Positions 33,906 through 45,819 of a DNA stretch of 64,000 nucleotides are shown in pieces; the stretch's first letter is position 1, and every line of letters starts with the position of its first letter. The stretch spans positions 310,001-374,000 of the forward strand of contig CAUEEP010000865.1 of assembly GCA_958450365.1 (NCBI GenBank). Direction: 5' to 3'. The notes below the pieces were generated by a model, which worked only from the letters and a program-made list of their open reading frames with translations, did no database searches and had not been told where the DNA came from. The position numbers and the translations under genes are program-made. Source of the DNA: Mesorhabditis belari. Lineage: Eukaryota > Nematoda > Chromadorea > Rhabditida > Rhabditidae.

Positions 33906-34356
33906 TCGGTCCTGAAGGGTGTCGTAGAGAGGTTTGACTGTATTGGTAAAAAGTATGTTTCAAAGTATTCCAGTAATTAAACTCTAATGAACTCTAAACT
34001 CTAATGAGCCAAAAACTAGTCCACTTTCATTTACAATTCAGATATAATTAACAAATACTAACATTTTTTTGGCATATCCAACTTTTTGATAACACGATAA
34101 TTTCTTAACTACGATATTTCAATCCTCTATTTAAAAATGCATCTATCTCCTTGTTATCAAAAGTAACTTATCCCCAATGGATAAGTCTCTTTAAAAAAGT
34201 GTCAACCCATGCTGTTTTGCAGTTTTTCGTTTTTTTTCTTTTTTTTGTGCACACTGAATTATCAATAGCCCAATTGACTAAATAAATCTTGTAAAAGCAA
34301 ATCGTTCGTAAACTCGTAAAGAATTTAATTTAGACAGCTATCATAATCATTAGACA

Positions 34357-34575
34357 TTTGCATTTTCAGTCCGTTCGTCAATAGGTGTAAAACGGAAATT
34401 CACGTCTTAAGCCCCTTAAAAATCGACTTTTTCAAAAGTTTTTCCACTATTAGATAGAGCCATTAGATAGTAAAATGCTATCCAAAGCTAAAAAACGTTT
34501 GAAAGGGTTGATTTTAAAGCGCTTAAGACGTGAATTTCCGTTGCACACCTATAAACGAGCGGACCGAAAATGCAT
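34357..34575. mobile_element. Palindromic MITE (~215 bp)
   Basis: The left arm (TGCATTTTCAGTCCG, then AACGGAAATTCACGTCTTAAG) is mirrored in reverse complement on the right, ending in CGGACCGAAAATGCA. The arms span most of the element. No coding content. Confidence 0.8.
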
Positions 34576-35594
34576 TTTTCCAATTTTTGCCTTAATATCA
34601 AAATTTGCATGCTTAAATTAAATGAGTGAGTGAATCGGAGGTAGAAAGGCGTATTTCAACTCTTTTCCACTTCAAATGCTATCCCGAAACTCTGACAGTC
34701 ACTCAAAGATACAATATCTCGGTCTCTTGTCACATTATCCTAGTCATTCCTGATTTTTTTGTGTTTATTCAAAAGTTTAATGTATTCAGCAGATACCAAA
34801 ATAGATGGGGGCAGGGTGCGAAAATTTTGAATTTACAACCATCCCACAACCCGATGGTTTATGAGGCTGGGTGAACAAAGGATTGGGGGAACGATTGGAA
34901 CGATTGGAAAAGGGATGGGAACAGATGAGTGACGCACAGAGATTCACCCAGAAAATCACCCAGAAAATCACCATTTCCACAAACTTCTCACTTTAAATCC
35001 TATTTTCTATTACTATTCACAGATCATGTGCGATTGTGCCCTTCTCCCTTTTGTTTTCCCTTCGAATAACTAGAAATTTAGGTTAGGAAGCCTAAAGTAC
35101 GCGTTGCGAAAGGAAACTCATCTTTTGTTTTTCCTTAGAATCCTTAGCAGCTATAGTTTTTGATTTCAAATCGAGATTCTACAAAAACACTAAACGATTC
35201 CATATTGTTCCGGTGTGAGGATAATGAGAATCTCTAGCCAATTCAATTTTCTAAAACGTTTCCTTTCTCTTTCAACCTTCTTGTCTCTAATTTTTATCCA
35301 ATCTATCCACTTTTTGGATCTTTCAATATCGGTTAGTCTCTGGTTCGAATCCATGAGATTAGCCAGGGGTCTCTTCCCTGATCCGAGTACTGTAGGCTTC
35401 GTCCGATTTTGATTAGATGGGTAGACTAGTCAACTTAATTTAATATAGCCTAGTATTGTGTGTGTTGTGAAACGTGAATGGTGTATTTCCTGTATGCAAT
35501 AAACCCCCCCCCCACTGGTAACCCCAGTTGGTATATATGTTACGTCCGAATCTGAGGAGACGTCCATCTCCGATCCGGATGTCCGAATCTGAGG

Positions 35595-35694
35595 AGATTC
35601 ATTCTCCTCTGAAACGGACGTCCGACTCTGAGTCCGACTCTGAGTCGGACGTCCATCTCTGAGTCGGACGTCCGTTTCAGAGGAGAATGAATCT
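35595..35694. repeat. Inverted repeat with 38-bp arms (one mismatch)
   Basis: Arms at 35,595-35,632 and 35,657-35,694, built around GGACGTCCGACTCTGAG units that are themselves repeated in the loop and the 60 bp upstream. It could form a strong hairpin. No gene context. Confidence 0.8.
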
Positions 35695-36601
35695 GGTCGC
35701 CAATGTGTTAAATTGAAACTCAGGATTTTAAAGCCGCCTAATAGTCAATTCCATTCCGGATTCCGGATCAATTCCCCACACCAATAATACTAAAGCAATT
35801 GCCCTATCTGTTGCCAGAAATGTGTCCGGCTAGTGGAAATCCCGTTATTGGTTTCCGGTCTTTAGCGTGTGACTCTTCCCATTGCCCTCATCTCCCTTCC
35901 AGTCACTCCCCCAATCCTTCATCCATTCTTGGTCCTCCCCTTTTCCTCAATTCTTCTTTTTGTTATGTTCTGCCCTTTCTATTGGCACCCAATTTCCGCT
36001 AATCCTTTTTTGTCGTTGTTCCCATCTTTTTCCTTTTTTCCTTTTTTCATGTAGACATCCCAATACACCCCCGAGGAGACCTTTATGTCATTTCTCCGTT
36101 TTTTTCTTTTTTCTCCAGCTTCAGTTTTTTAAGTGCTAATCCGCCCAAATGCTAAACATTGACATTTTTGAAAAATTAAAAATTTAGGTTTCAAGTTCTT
36201 TCGTTTGACCAAAGCATTTACCTCTTTAATTTATTTTGCGTTTTTTGTTTGAAGAATTTCCTTTGAAGAATTTTCAAATAGAATTTCCGTTCTGAATTAA
36301 ATCAATAAAGCTATTGTAAGTCTATTATAAATCTTTTGTAAGTCTTTTTATAGTGCACATCTGGTAAAGCTACTACAGTATTCCGGTCATTGTTTAGAAG
36401 TTACCGTAGCTGAGTGAGCCGGACAAACGTTTACTCTAATAAAAATTTGCTTTTTATCAAAAGTCAGCTGGATTACGGTAGATCTTTTAGAGTGTAGCTG
36501 GTTTTCCAAAAAAAGGGCAACCTGATTACGGTAGCTTTTAGTTATTCTCGGGTTTTTTACAGTAATCCATCTCCTATTCTGCACTAACTTTAGCCAATAA
36601 G

Positions 36602-36650
36602 CAAGTCTACTATCGAAGCAAGTCTACTATCGAAGCAAGTCTACTATCGA
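36602..36650. repeat. 17-bp tandem repeat, 3 copies
   Basis: AGTCTACTATCGAAGCA occurs three times in a row with no change. Confidence 0.85.
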
Positions 36651-36866
36651 ATGCTAATTGTGGTAATTCTTGTAAGCTACTTCCTAGCCCGTTAGTTAAA
36701 ATCTTTCGTTTCCCCCACAGCTTTTTCTTTCTAGTAAAAGCTAATCTCTTCATATTTTATGCATGTTTTCCCATGAGATGTCCACATTTTCTCAGAAAAA
36801 AAGCTCTGACCAATGCCAAAAATTTCAGAACAACAAAAAAATCATCTAAATGCAAAACTTTTCATG

Positions 36867-37545
36867 ATGGAAACCTCGACAAGTCGACACCAGTTGGAGC
36901 ATTTTCTGCAAACACTTCAGCCAAAGGTATTGCAACCGGAGATTTTGTTTCGGGAATATAAGTTGCACGAAATTGTTTTCTAAACCGTGTCCTTTTTATC
37001 TCGGTATACTGTAGCTGAATTGTTTCAGAAAAAGAATTACTTGAAAGGAACTTGTATGGGCGCTGTTTTGAACGGCGCTATTTTTGTACGGGCGCTGTTT
37101 TGAATGGCGCTGTTTTGGCGCTATTTTGACTAGGTCCCAGACTTTGACTTTGACTCGGCTATAATCATCAATCACAAATTTTCAGCAAGAAAACCTCGAC
37201 TCGGCCTCGTTAATGCAATCGTTTCACGAGGATTTAAGGTAAGTTTTATAAAAATCAAGTACAAAAAAAGCAACAGGATCCAAATCAAATGTTTAACGTA
37301 ACTTTCTCTACCGTAATACCTGTACTGGTTTGTCGCTTTGCATAAAATCTGTACAAAAGAGGTCGATATTACAGGGATTACGGTACTTATATCGATGATC
37401 GATACATTTTTCAACTTTCAGTGGCACTTTCAACGAGTTTGAGTCAACTTTCCAAGATGTGATGACCCAATCGATGATTGACGACAATAAACCCACTGAA
37501 AAGGTCAAAGGAAAGAACTCAACGTGTACAAATAGCAAGCTTTAA
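36867..37545 (+). CDS. Small unknown protein (78 aa, three exons)
   Basis: Proposed exons are 36,867-36,926, 37,186-37,238 and 37,422-37,545. All junctions follow GT...TTTTCAG/TTTCAG rules, the phases join without a stop (79 codons including TAA), and AATAAA overlaps the stop region. The peptide starts METSTSRHQLEHFLQ and ends in KNSTCTNSKL. It is acidic and glutamine-rich in the middle (SLMQSFHEDLSGTFNEFE) and helix-prone. I recognise no family. An overlapping frame in exon 1 also gives a long read (to GDFVSGI) but does not join the later exons. It could be a real small gene or a chance chain of plausible splice sites. Confidence 0.45.
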
Positions 37546-37800
37546 TAAAAGTTATATCTTCTGCTCAACATTTTTGAAACACAGTTAGCTCTTGAAGCTT
37601 TTTCGCAGTTTGTTTTAAAATTTCTTAAAAAGTTTGTTAAAATAAAATGGCTTAATTTAATTAACATATTTTATTTCAAATTTTAAGATATTCGATCGAT
37701 TACTTGAATATTTTACTTGCTTTTAAGACTAAAAGTATTTTCACAAGTTTTTCAGCCGTTTTTAGGCAAAGTTTTACACTTGTGGCTAGAGCGTGCTCCT

Positions 37801-37921
37801 CTCAAGTAATAGCTTTCTATAACGCGCCCTTTAAAGGCAACAATTAAAGATATTCAGTTTACGATATTGAATATTTTGAATTTCGCCTTTGGAGGGCGCG
37901 TTATAAAAGCAATTACTTGAG
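37801..37921. mobile_element. Palindromic MITE (121 bp)
   Basis: Termini CTCAAGTAAT and ATTACTTGAG begin arms that include CTATAACGCGCCCT and AGGGCGCGTTATA. Arms cover about 40 bp each around an AT-rich centre. Confidence 0.8.
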
Positions 37922-38276
37922 CGGATGAAATACTCTACTTCTGGCTCTTTGTTCGTTCCTTGTAGCTAAAATTCGCATCCCGCGCTCTTTCTACCGTAGT
38001 TCTGTTCTTTGCAAAGGGTAATTTTGCGTCAGAGAACTGGTCGCCTTTTTAAACCCCAGCTCGATAAGCTTAAGCCTTTCCAAAATGTTTGCTTTCTTAA
38101 TTTCTTTGATTCACTTTAGAGTTAAGATGTTATTGGTAGTGCGCAAAGTTTATTGAACACATCTGTGACACGCGCTTGCTTTTGCATTTTCTCTCTTTTC
38201 CATGATCGATGATGACTCATCTTGGTGATTAACGTGTAGTTGTTTCATGTTTCGTTTCAGCGTGACCGAATCGATC

Positions 38277-39446
38277 ATGTACACCGGCTATGATAGCATC
38301 GTCGATTTGTGTGTGCAAAGTGTGATGGCATCCGCGAGGAATATGACCACCGATCAGCTGAAGGCCCTTCTCGAAGATGACGCTCAAATGGAGGCGATGA
38401 TCGACGGACTTTCACAGGTTTGTTATATTTTTCTGAATTTTTTATTTGCTTTGGAGTGAGATAAACTTTTGATGGGCAACTAACAAACACATTTGTTGTT
38501 GTGACTACCGAAATAAGTGAAAATGTCAAAGTATCTAGAATTTTGTTACTACCTAGGCTCGTAAGAAACGGTATGCTTTTAACGTCGTAAAACTTTGGTA
38601 TTGAACTCTTGTACTTCTGATCCGTTTTCAGATCCGAAACGTTCCCCAAGACAAAAAGACGGAGCTTGCGCAAAACAAATCATTGGCTGAATGGAATTTG
38701 GCACAGGTACTAATTTGTTTGTCACGTTTGAAGTACACATTGCTTTTAGGAGCCTCGAATCAATCAATTGAAGGCGCAAGTGAAAGTAACACATGCAAAT
38801 GCACAACAATTGAAGCAAGAAGTCGAAGGGTTAAAGAGCCAATTAGGTAAATTATTTTTCCTTACTTCGTTTTGCATGAACGAGTGAATACAGAGCAAGT
38901 TGTGTGACATAAAATGTCGTCTGTTTTAGATAAAACATCCACTGATCGATCCCTGGAAACGACAAGTGCTTTACTGCAAGTGGAAGTTCAAAAAGCTGAT
39001 GAAGAAGCTGAGGTAACTTCTTATATGCGAGACTAGGCTTATTGAAACTCTTAATTTTTGGTTTATGAAAACATTTTTAGGAACTCGCTCGGCAATTCGA
39101 GGATGGAGCGCTAAGCGCTGATGTCTTTATTAAAGGATTTCTCGAAAAGAAAAAGCTCGCACACACAAGGTAAAAAAAAAGTTTTTAATTATGTTAGGGG
39201 TGTTAAACTAGGTCATTACGCTTTTTCTGGTCTACGAAACGGTTAGCCATTTTATGTATTCAAAGCTATTTATCTAGGAAATTGTTATTTAGAAAAATCA
39301 AGTCAGAGAAGCTGGCAAACTTACTACAAGATCAATTGTTCAATACACCAATGGGCGGTCGATCTACTTCAATGGTTCAACCTCCCTATCCAACCGCATA
39401 CCCAGATATTCCGCAGCCAAATGTGAATCGGCATTCCTTGTGGTAA
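38277..39446 (+). CDS. vps-37: VPS37 homologue, ESCRT-I subunit
   Basis: Exons: 38,277-38,417; 38,632-38,706; 38,750-38,846; 38,930-39,012; 39,081-39,169; 39,293-39,446. All junctions are GT-AG and in phase. The ATG lies 17 nt after a TTTCAG at 38,260, consistent with spliced-leader addition. The protein matches the Mod(r)/VPS37 family along its length: MTTDQLKALLEDDAQMEAMI, then AQNKSLAEWNLAQEPRINQL, a coiled coil, then VQKADEEAEELARQFEDG and IKGFLEKKKLAHTRKIKSEKL, ending in a proline-rich tail. Members of this family pair with TSG101, VPS28 and MVB12 in ESCRT-I to sort ubiquitinated cargo at endosomes. The frame is intact. The metazoan subtype (A-D) cannot be assigned. Confidence 0.88.
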
Positions 39447-39520
39447 TTTCTTAACGGTTTTGAGGACCCAGGTATTTCCTTTCTTTTCCCTTATCTTTCC
39501 TTCTTTATCTTGGCAAGTTA

Positions 39521-39597
39521 AGATACCTAATAGCCCCGTGGTTATAGCAATTGCCCGGAAAACAAAAGGTCGAGGGTTCAACCCCCTCTCCGGAAAT
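39521..39597 (+). repeat. tRNA-like sequence, probable SINE
   Basis: A box-like TAGCCCCGTGG (39,528) and B box-like GGTTCAACCCC lie about 50 nt apart, and a perfect 5-bp T-stem (GAGGG/CCCTC) surrounds a 7-nt loop. No acceptor stem can be paired, so this is a pol III-type repeat and not a tRNA gene. It lies just 3' of the VPS37 stop. Confidence 0.5.
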
Positions 39598-40128
39598 CTA
39601 CTTTTTCACTCCTTTATTAACCTTAAAAATTGTAAGCTTATTATATTTTTCGTTAACACTCAGCAAAACTCTCAAATAATTTATTGTTTCAGTTTCGCGT
39701 GATTTTTGAAAATGCTTCTGTACATTTTTTTTCTTTTCTGATTTGCTCAAAAACGTCCAGTTCTTTTTTGGTGTTTTCTTTCTACTTCCTCGACTTTGTT
39801 TCCCAGTTGTTGCCAAGATTCTTTTGACGGGGTATGTGATTATTTCTTCAACGAAAAAGTATTTACTTCTTTGCTAGTCTGAGTCCTATTGAAAGTATCG
39901 CGTCCTTATCTTTATGTTTACTCGGCAAATTACGGTTCAATAAAGATATTTCATTTGTGCGGGAATTTTTGATATTGGTTATTACCAAAATTAGAAATTG
40001 CCTCGATTTTTTGTGACTCTCTTTTAAATGGTCTAACTTTCAAAAGCCAGTATTTCTCACAAGCTATTTAGAAACTTTGATAAGATTTTCAAACTTCAGG
40101 TAAACCGGGTCCCGTTGAATCAGTAGAA

Positions 40129-40769
40129 ATGAGCGCCACGCTGGCACCCTACCTGGATGCTGTCAAGTCGACTCTTCAGGCAGCTCTCTGTCTCGAGCAG
40201 TTTAGCTCACAGGTTGTCGAGCGACACGACAAACCCGGAAGTCGAGGTGCAAACATCGAAGGAATTGCTGATGACTCCCGTCGTAGTTGCACGCAACAAG
40301 CTCGAACGAGTGCTCATCGAGCCTTCCGTCAACTCGGTTCGCATCTCATTGGCCATCAAACAATCCGGACGACATTGAACGCATTCTAGCGCACAAGTTC
40401 ACGGTGCGTATTGTTTATTATATTAAGAACGTTATAATTTTAAGGATTATATACAAGTATATTAAGGATATATGCACAACTATCACTGTCTGTTTATTGT
40501 GTATTTACTTTTTACTAATAGATAAAATTTAGCGTTTCATGTGTCAACGAGCCGACAACTTTGTGATTTTGAGAAGGAAACCGATAGAGGGATACGACAT
40601 CTCGTTTCTCATCACAAACGTGCACACCTCGTCGATGTACAAGCACAAGCTGGTCGATTTCCTAATTCATTTTATGCAAGAAATCGACAAGGAGATCAGC
40701 GATATGAAGTTGGCTTTGAATGCCAGAGCGCGTGTGAGTGCCGAAGAGTTCCTCAAACGATTCAATTGA
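40129..40769 (+). CDS. arx-6: ARPC4, Arp2/3 complex 20-kDa subunit (two +1 breaks as written)
   Basis: Exon 1 (40,129-40,403) and exon 2 (40,533-40,769) together give a full-length ARPC4. It starts [20 protein letters not shown], continues with [20 protein letters not shown] and [20 protein letters not shown], and ends with [20 protein letters not shown] and [20 protein letters not shown]. Family similarity is very high. ARPC4 forms the core dimer with ARPC2 in the actin-nucleating Arp2/3 complex. The frame needs +1 corrections at two places in exon 1: near 40,230 (AAA CCC then an extra base before GAA GTC) and near 40,365 (CAA TCC then an extra base before GAC GAC). Because the rest is perfectly conserved I favour a functional gene with sequence errors. 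A trans-splice acceptor-like AACTTCAG lies 29 nt upstream. Confidence 0.88.
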
Positions 40770-41043
40770 AAGAGTACAACTGATGAAGTGAATAATGTTG
40801 CAACTCAGGCCGATCAAAAAAAATGTCAATTTTGCCCACCTGTTTCTTTTTCCATTTTGTGTGCTTGGATGCTCATTTCTTCTATGTGTCTTATTCATGT
40901 CGTTGTGACCAATGAGTGATTTTTCGATGTTTCTTGGCTTTACGATTTGCTTGTGTATTTTGTAATCTCATCATTTATTGATTGTGTGCTTATTTATTTA
41001 TTTTTTTTTTTAAATTATGCGGTTTATATAAATGGCTTAAGGA

Positions 41044-41916
41044 ATGTTATCAGCGTTGGCCCGTGGACGAGTCGGATTGGCGGCGACAAGGAGACTTGCA
41101 ACACTTCGGGAAAAAGGTTGGGGTTTTGTCATAGATAAAGAAATGTACGAAAGTCCATGCGAGTAATTAAACTATTTTTTTTTATTTTAGCTGGCCAAAA
41201 GGATCCGCTGGAACGATACGAACCAAAATTTGAGGATCCACGAGAATATCCAGAGTAAGTAACGCTTTTGGTTCATAACAAAATTCCTTTTTAGATTTCC
41301 AGTTCTCAATGTCAGACTTCAAGGATACGATTTTGTGCCACTCGAAAAATATCAATCATTTGTGGACAAGATAGCACGAAGGTTCAACTTTCCTATTGTT
41401 GAAAGGTTTGTTTACAATAATACCACTATGCTTTTTTAAGCCTTCAGTTTACAACCAATCTTCATTGATTTCTAGTTACGCTGTTGCGGCTCAAACATGT
41501 CGTGCGCTCACTTACAAGCCTCAATCAACGATAGTCGCTGATGAAATCGAATTGGCTGTGTATGATCGAGTAGTAAGTTTTAAAATGTCAATATTATTTT
41601 TTTCACAGTAATGCACTTTTTGTTTCAGGTGCGAATAGGTCCAGTACCAGCGCCGAAACTTCAACTTTTCACGCAAATGATTAGAGCACATTGTCCTGTT
41701 GGAGTAACGGTAAGTTTCATAGAATTTCCACCAAACATTGTTTTTTAGATTACGATAAAAGAAGCAACGCGAGAAGACGAACAATACCGATACATCCCCG
41801 ACTTGATGTTGAAAGAAAAGCAAGAAGAATTAAAAAAGTTTGGACAATCCGATCGTTCGAAAAAAATCTTGGATGGGAATAGTTTAGAATGTTGTAAGAT
41901 TTTTTCTTTGTTATAG
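41044..41916 (+). CDS. mrpl-48: Mitochondrial ribosomal protein mL48
   Basis: Six exons (41,044-41,116; 41,191-41,254; 41,295-41,405; 41,476-41,572; 41,629-41,709; 41,749-41,916) join in phase. The N-terminus MLSALARGRVGLAATRRLAT is rich in Arg/Ala and lacks acidic residues, as a mitochondrial presequence should be. The core FPVLNVRLQGYDFVPLEKYQ, SYAVAAQTCRALTYKP and IRAHCPVGVTITIKEATRED has the uS10-like fold sequence pattern and aligns best, from memory, with MRPL48, including the conserved HxxEDxxxR-like region near the C-terminus. uS10m (MRPS10) is the alternative. The gene starts 275 bp after ARPC4 and ends 170 bp before the Josephin gene on the same strand. Confidence 0.8.
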
Positions 41917-42085
41917 GTATTTTTAGTTTTATGTACATTTCTAGACGATTGTTATTGCTGGTTCATTTTATTGTTGCATGGATAAAGCTGATCTCATCAA
42001 AAGTGAAATTATGAAAAGAATATCGTATGTCAAAAATTTCTGTACAAGCCTTGGCCATATTTTTAATATTTGTTTTCAGATTTCG

Positions 42086-43055
42086 ATGAACTCGCTCTAT
42101 CACGAAAAGCAAAGCCGACAATTTTGTCTCGTTCATTGCCTGAATGCACTCCTTCAAAAGAAAGCGTTCTCAGCGGAAAGTGCTGATGAGATTTGCTATC
42201 AATTGAATGAGAGTCGACTGCGTGATGGCAGCGATGGCAGCCTATCGGTGGGGGCTTTATTTTTCAGACGAGCACATGCACAAACTCCGCCTGTCTGTTA
42301 TACCTCTAGCTCTATGTTTGTCCGTGATTTACTCATCTAACGTTATCAACGTTAACGTTACCGTTATTAACAAATAAATTTTAGCCTGGAACGCTGTCGT
42401 GGCACCTAGGTCGATGGTTTAATCCACACAGGTAATTGTATTTTTGCTTTTCTTAAAAATCTTTTATTAACGGTTAAGAAAACCCGGATCCAAACGTCGA
42501 AAAATTAACCATGCAATTTGGATACCTTTTTCCAGTATTATAGATCATGGATCGGTCTCGGAAATTACGATGTAAATGTCCTGATGGCGGCCTTGGAGTT
42601 GCACGATATGGAGGCTACATGGTTCGATCGGCGGAAAGCAGCTGATGAAATTCCATTCAACGAGGTGACTTTTTCATTTGTTTTCTCCAACGAATTACCC
42701 GTTACAGATACACGGTTTGATATTCAACATACCATCTACTTCGTTTATCCCATTTTGGAATGGCCGACATTGGTTTACGATTTTACGGTATTATTCTGAT
42801 TTTAGTAGTTACATTTTGTTTTTTAGATAAGCCAATAAAAAGATTTTCAGCGTTGTTTTACTTTTTTTCAGAGCAGTTTTATATTTAGCTTAACTTGTAA
42901 AATTTAAATTTAGACTTGATGACGGCTCTTTCGTGAATTTGGATTCAAAGCTAAAGAAACCCGAGCCAATCGCCGACATTTTGGAGTTCTCGAGAAATAT
43001 TCTGCAAAACGAGAAGAACCAATTGATATTGGTGCGAAAACAGAATGTACATTGA
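42086..43055 (+). CDS. Josephin-domain deubiquitinase (JOSD1/2-like)
   Basis: Exons: 42,086-42,247; 42,385-42,431; 42,544-42,664; 42,708-42,787; 42,914-43,055. The ATG is seven nt after a TTTTCAG. The protein is a compact Josephin domain with the catalytic Cys14 in SRQFCLVHCLNALL, NYDVNVLMAALE and WFDRR in the middle, the catalytic His in GRHWFTI and the Asn/Asp in VNLDSKL. Josephins are cysteine proteases that cleave ubiquitin; the short architecture without UIMs resembles JOSD1/2 and not ataxin-3. The frame is intact with all three catalytic positions present. An AATAAA is at about 43,145. The close spacing to mL48 suggests an operon. Confidence 0.88.
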
Positions 43056-43201
43056 ATTTGCGTATCGCTGTGATCACTTTGACTCGTGTATTGGTCATTA
43101 CCCTGTGAAATTGCTGTAGATATTATGCTTGAAGTTTTCTTGGAATAAATTTAATAGCAGTTATGAAGAAATTTGCGAGATAAATTACGATCGATCGATA
43201 T

Positions 43202-45792
43202 TTAGTAGCCGCCATTGAGGCCGTTGTAGGAGTTGACCTGAATCTGGATAGTCGATTCTTTAATCGAAACTTGGAATCACTTTGATCCCAAATCGAGACG
43301 TATCCTTTTTAGTTTTGGACCTGTCTTTAATCGGCTACTGTAATCCTTTTGGGCCTAGTAAGCTACTTGCTAGCCAACGTGTAGCCGAAGAGGATTGGGG
43401 TAGCTTATTATGGTCCATTTCCCACTCACCCCCGAGCTCCTGGCCGGACATGGGCAATAAGCAGCATCTCCTCCCGGTGCTCCATCTCTGCCCGGCTCTC
43501 CGTCTTTTCCATCCAAACCCGGCTCTCCATCATTACCCGGGCTACCGGCTGGACCTGGTGGACCATCGAATCCTGGCTAAAATTGTAATTTATATTTGCA
43601 ATCTTTTTTAACAAACCTCTCCAGGTAATCCATTTTCTCCTTTGTTCCCGCGGGCTCCTTGTCGACCAGGACGGCCCGGACGACCCGGTTTACCGATTGA
43701 CTGAAGCTGGTATATTTTTATGCTTGCATAATTTTGTCAGCTTCCGTTCAACGGTAGTATAACTATGCCGAAAAAGAATTCTGCGTCAATATCAGTACCT
43801 ATCAAAAAGCAAGGTGCAAGATATTCAGTCTGGCATACTGTACTGTAAGATAAAGAAATTGATCTGAATATCTTTTACATCTTAAGTACCGCGGTATCTT
43901 TCCTTTCACTCACCCGTCTCCCATTGAGTCCAGGGGCCCCTGGGCTTCCTGGGACTCCAGGTGCTCCGGGTAGTCCTTCGTCTCCTGGGTCTCCTCGATC
44001 TCCTATAGTGAATTATATTTATGGTTAAATATCTACTAACTAAGCAATATTGTTACTAGACCCAAAACATAATTCTTCTACCTCTTTTTTTTCTTACCTC
44101 TTTCTCCTCGTTTTCCTGGATGTCCCTTGACTCCCGGTCGGCCATCGTAGCCAGGTCGTCCCGCGGGGCCCTCTGGTCCCTGGAAAAGATAATTTTAGTT
44201 CTAGGTTACTTTATTTTTTAGTATAATTATCAAAATTTAATACTTTCCATATTTCTTAAACAAACCGGTGGTCCTGGTGGTCCTTGTGGACACTGAATGC
44301 ACTCTCCTTCGCTGACAATATTCGAGTAACCACTTCGACCCTTCTGCCCGGGTTCTCCCGGAGTACCATCATCGCCTGGTTCTCCTAAAGATAGATTTTA
44401 TAAAAAATATAAAAAATATAATATAATTACTTTGTGGGCAAATTTTTCGATTAAAAAATAGCAAGTCGTAGGGCCTAGTTACTTTTTTTAGGCATACTGT
44501 GGTGAGAAAGGATACTGGCATCAGAGGAGTTTACAGTAAGACCCGTGGAGGCCTAACCTATTACATTGGGCTACGGTAATTGGTTACAGTTGCAGTTACA
44601 GTAATTTGAAAGTAAATAATTTTCTGTACTCTTTGAAAGTTTCGAGTTTCAACTGAAACGACTCGTAACTCTGATTCTACAAAACATCGTTTTGTGTCGC
44701 CAAAATGAAGCAAGTTTATATTCCTATGCGTTGAAAATTTTCAAATCCATTGCCAATCGGCAGGGCTATCCAAAAAATCAAAAGCCATGACTAGCCAAGC
44801 AAAAAGCTTTCAATTGACCTTGGTCTGGATTTTCAACCTTACTGTTGCTTTTGGCCTAAAGCTTAAAGCTTGGCCTGACGAGAAATTGAGCAACAAATTG
44901 GCTTGTCTTGGCTTTGTCTGGCCTGAAAAATCGACCCTAGGAATGAGTCATTGTCTTTCTCAATCTTACAGCTTCATCGGCCAGGCTTTTCCCCAAAAAC
45001 TCACCCGATTCCCCTTTTGGTCCGGGTGGTCCAACAGGACATCCATGATCGTGATGTTCTCCGCAATTGCAATTCTCTAATTTCTTCTCGGCGCCTCTTT
45101 TGGATCTCTAAGAGTGTAGAAAAATTTGTTATTTGAAAGCTATCTTAAAGAATAGATTTCATAAAGGCATTGTTTAAAGCTAGAAATGATATCATTCGAT
45201 AAATTTTATTTAGAGTATGGGTTTAAAGATGAATTGAATAAAGTAGTAGTCAGAAAAATGCTAGTTTTAATTCTAGTCGGCCTTTGGCTGTGATTGAGTC
45301 AATTAGTTTTGTTCTTGTTTAAAACGATAGAATTTTGATATTGAAATTCCACCGAAAAGCCGGAAAGGAGCTCACTTTGAAACTTGAAAAATAGTTGCAA
45401 GTAAAGATTTGTGAAACAGTGGTTTGATCGCGTAAAATCGTTTTAATTTATAGAAATTGTATTCTGTAAAGTTTCAATGCCAAACCTGGCTAGGCGTGCT
45501 CATCGAGATCTGCGTCAACATGTTCCCCCACGCCTCGTTTGCGTAATTCTAAAGAAGGCTCATTTTGAGATTTGTCGGTTTCAAAATTGCCCCCTCCTAT
45601 CTGTATGAACTAACTCTAATAAACGACCAATCATAAACACTTATTACCTGAAACTCTCCCATATTCTCCTTTGTTTCCTCATGAAAATTGTTGATATCCC
45701 AGGCGAGATGTGCGCAAAGGATCAACACAACAATCATGCATAAACCGCTTCCCATTGTGGCCACACTTGCCACCAGGTTCGTCGTTGAGCCC
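43202..45792 (-). CDS. Cuticle collagen
   Basis: Eight exons (45,792-45,648; 45,107-45,005; 44,384-44,266; 44,179-44,098; 44,002-43,914; 43,700-43,617; 43,576-43,430; 43,237-43,202) join in phase. The N-terminus has the single membrane segment of nematode cuticle collagens ([16 protein letters not shown]), then a basic cleavage site (RSKR) typical of subtilisin-like processing, a Cys-x-Cys cluster ([12 protein letters not shown]), several Gly-X-Y blocks and the C-terminal motif AYCPCPARS ahead of [11 protein letters not shown]. Such collagens are secreted by the epidermis and cross-linked in the cuticle. The ATG lies 11 nt after TTTCTAG (trans-splice candidate). Introns 1 and 2 are long (540 and 620 bp); the others are short. 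The number of exons is high for a cuticle collagen. I cannot name the orthologue. Confidence 0.9.
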
Positions 45793-45819
45793 ATCGTTGG
45801 TTTGTCTAGAAACACGGGT

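Larger units (their letters stand above)
32200..33940. mobile_element. Decayed Tigger-like element with rDNA insert and satellite
   Basis: The ends CAGTCAATAACTCTCTATAACG and GTAGAGAGGTTTGACTG form inverted repeats flanked by TA (32,198-32,199 and 33,941-33,942), matching the termini of the Tigger element at 22,632. The interior at about 32,880-33,120 keeps the C-terminal part of the same transposase type (FELDLLDSFQLLDQSW corresponds to FEFNLLDAL...LLEESW in the other copy) with stops. The element contains a 28S rRNA gene fragment at 32,389 onward and a run of subterminal repeats at 33,545-33,905. Confidence 0.85.

Noticed and set aside
35215..35412. B-box-like GGTTCGAATCC at 35,340 as a tRNA gene
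   Set aside because: Flanking sequence cannot form acceptor, D or anticodon stems.
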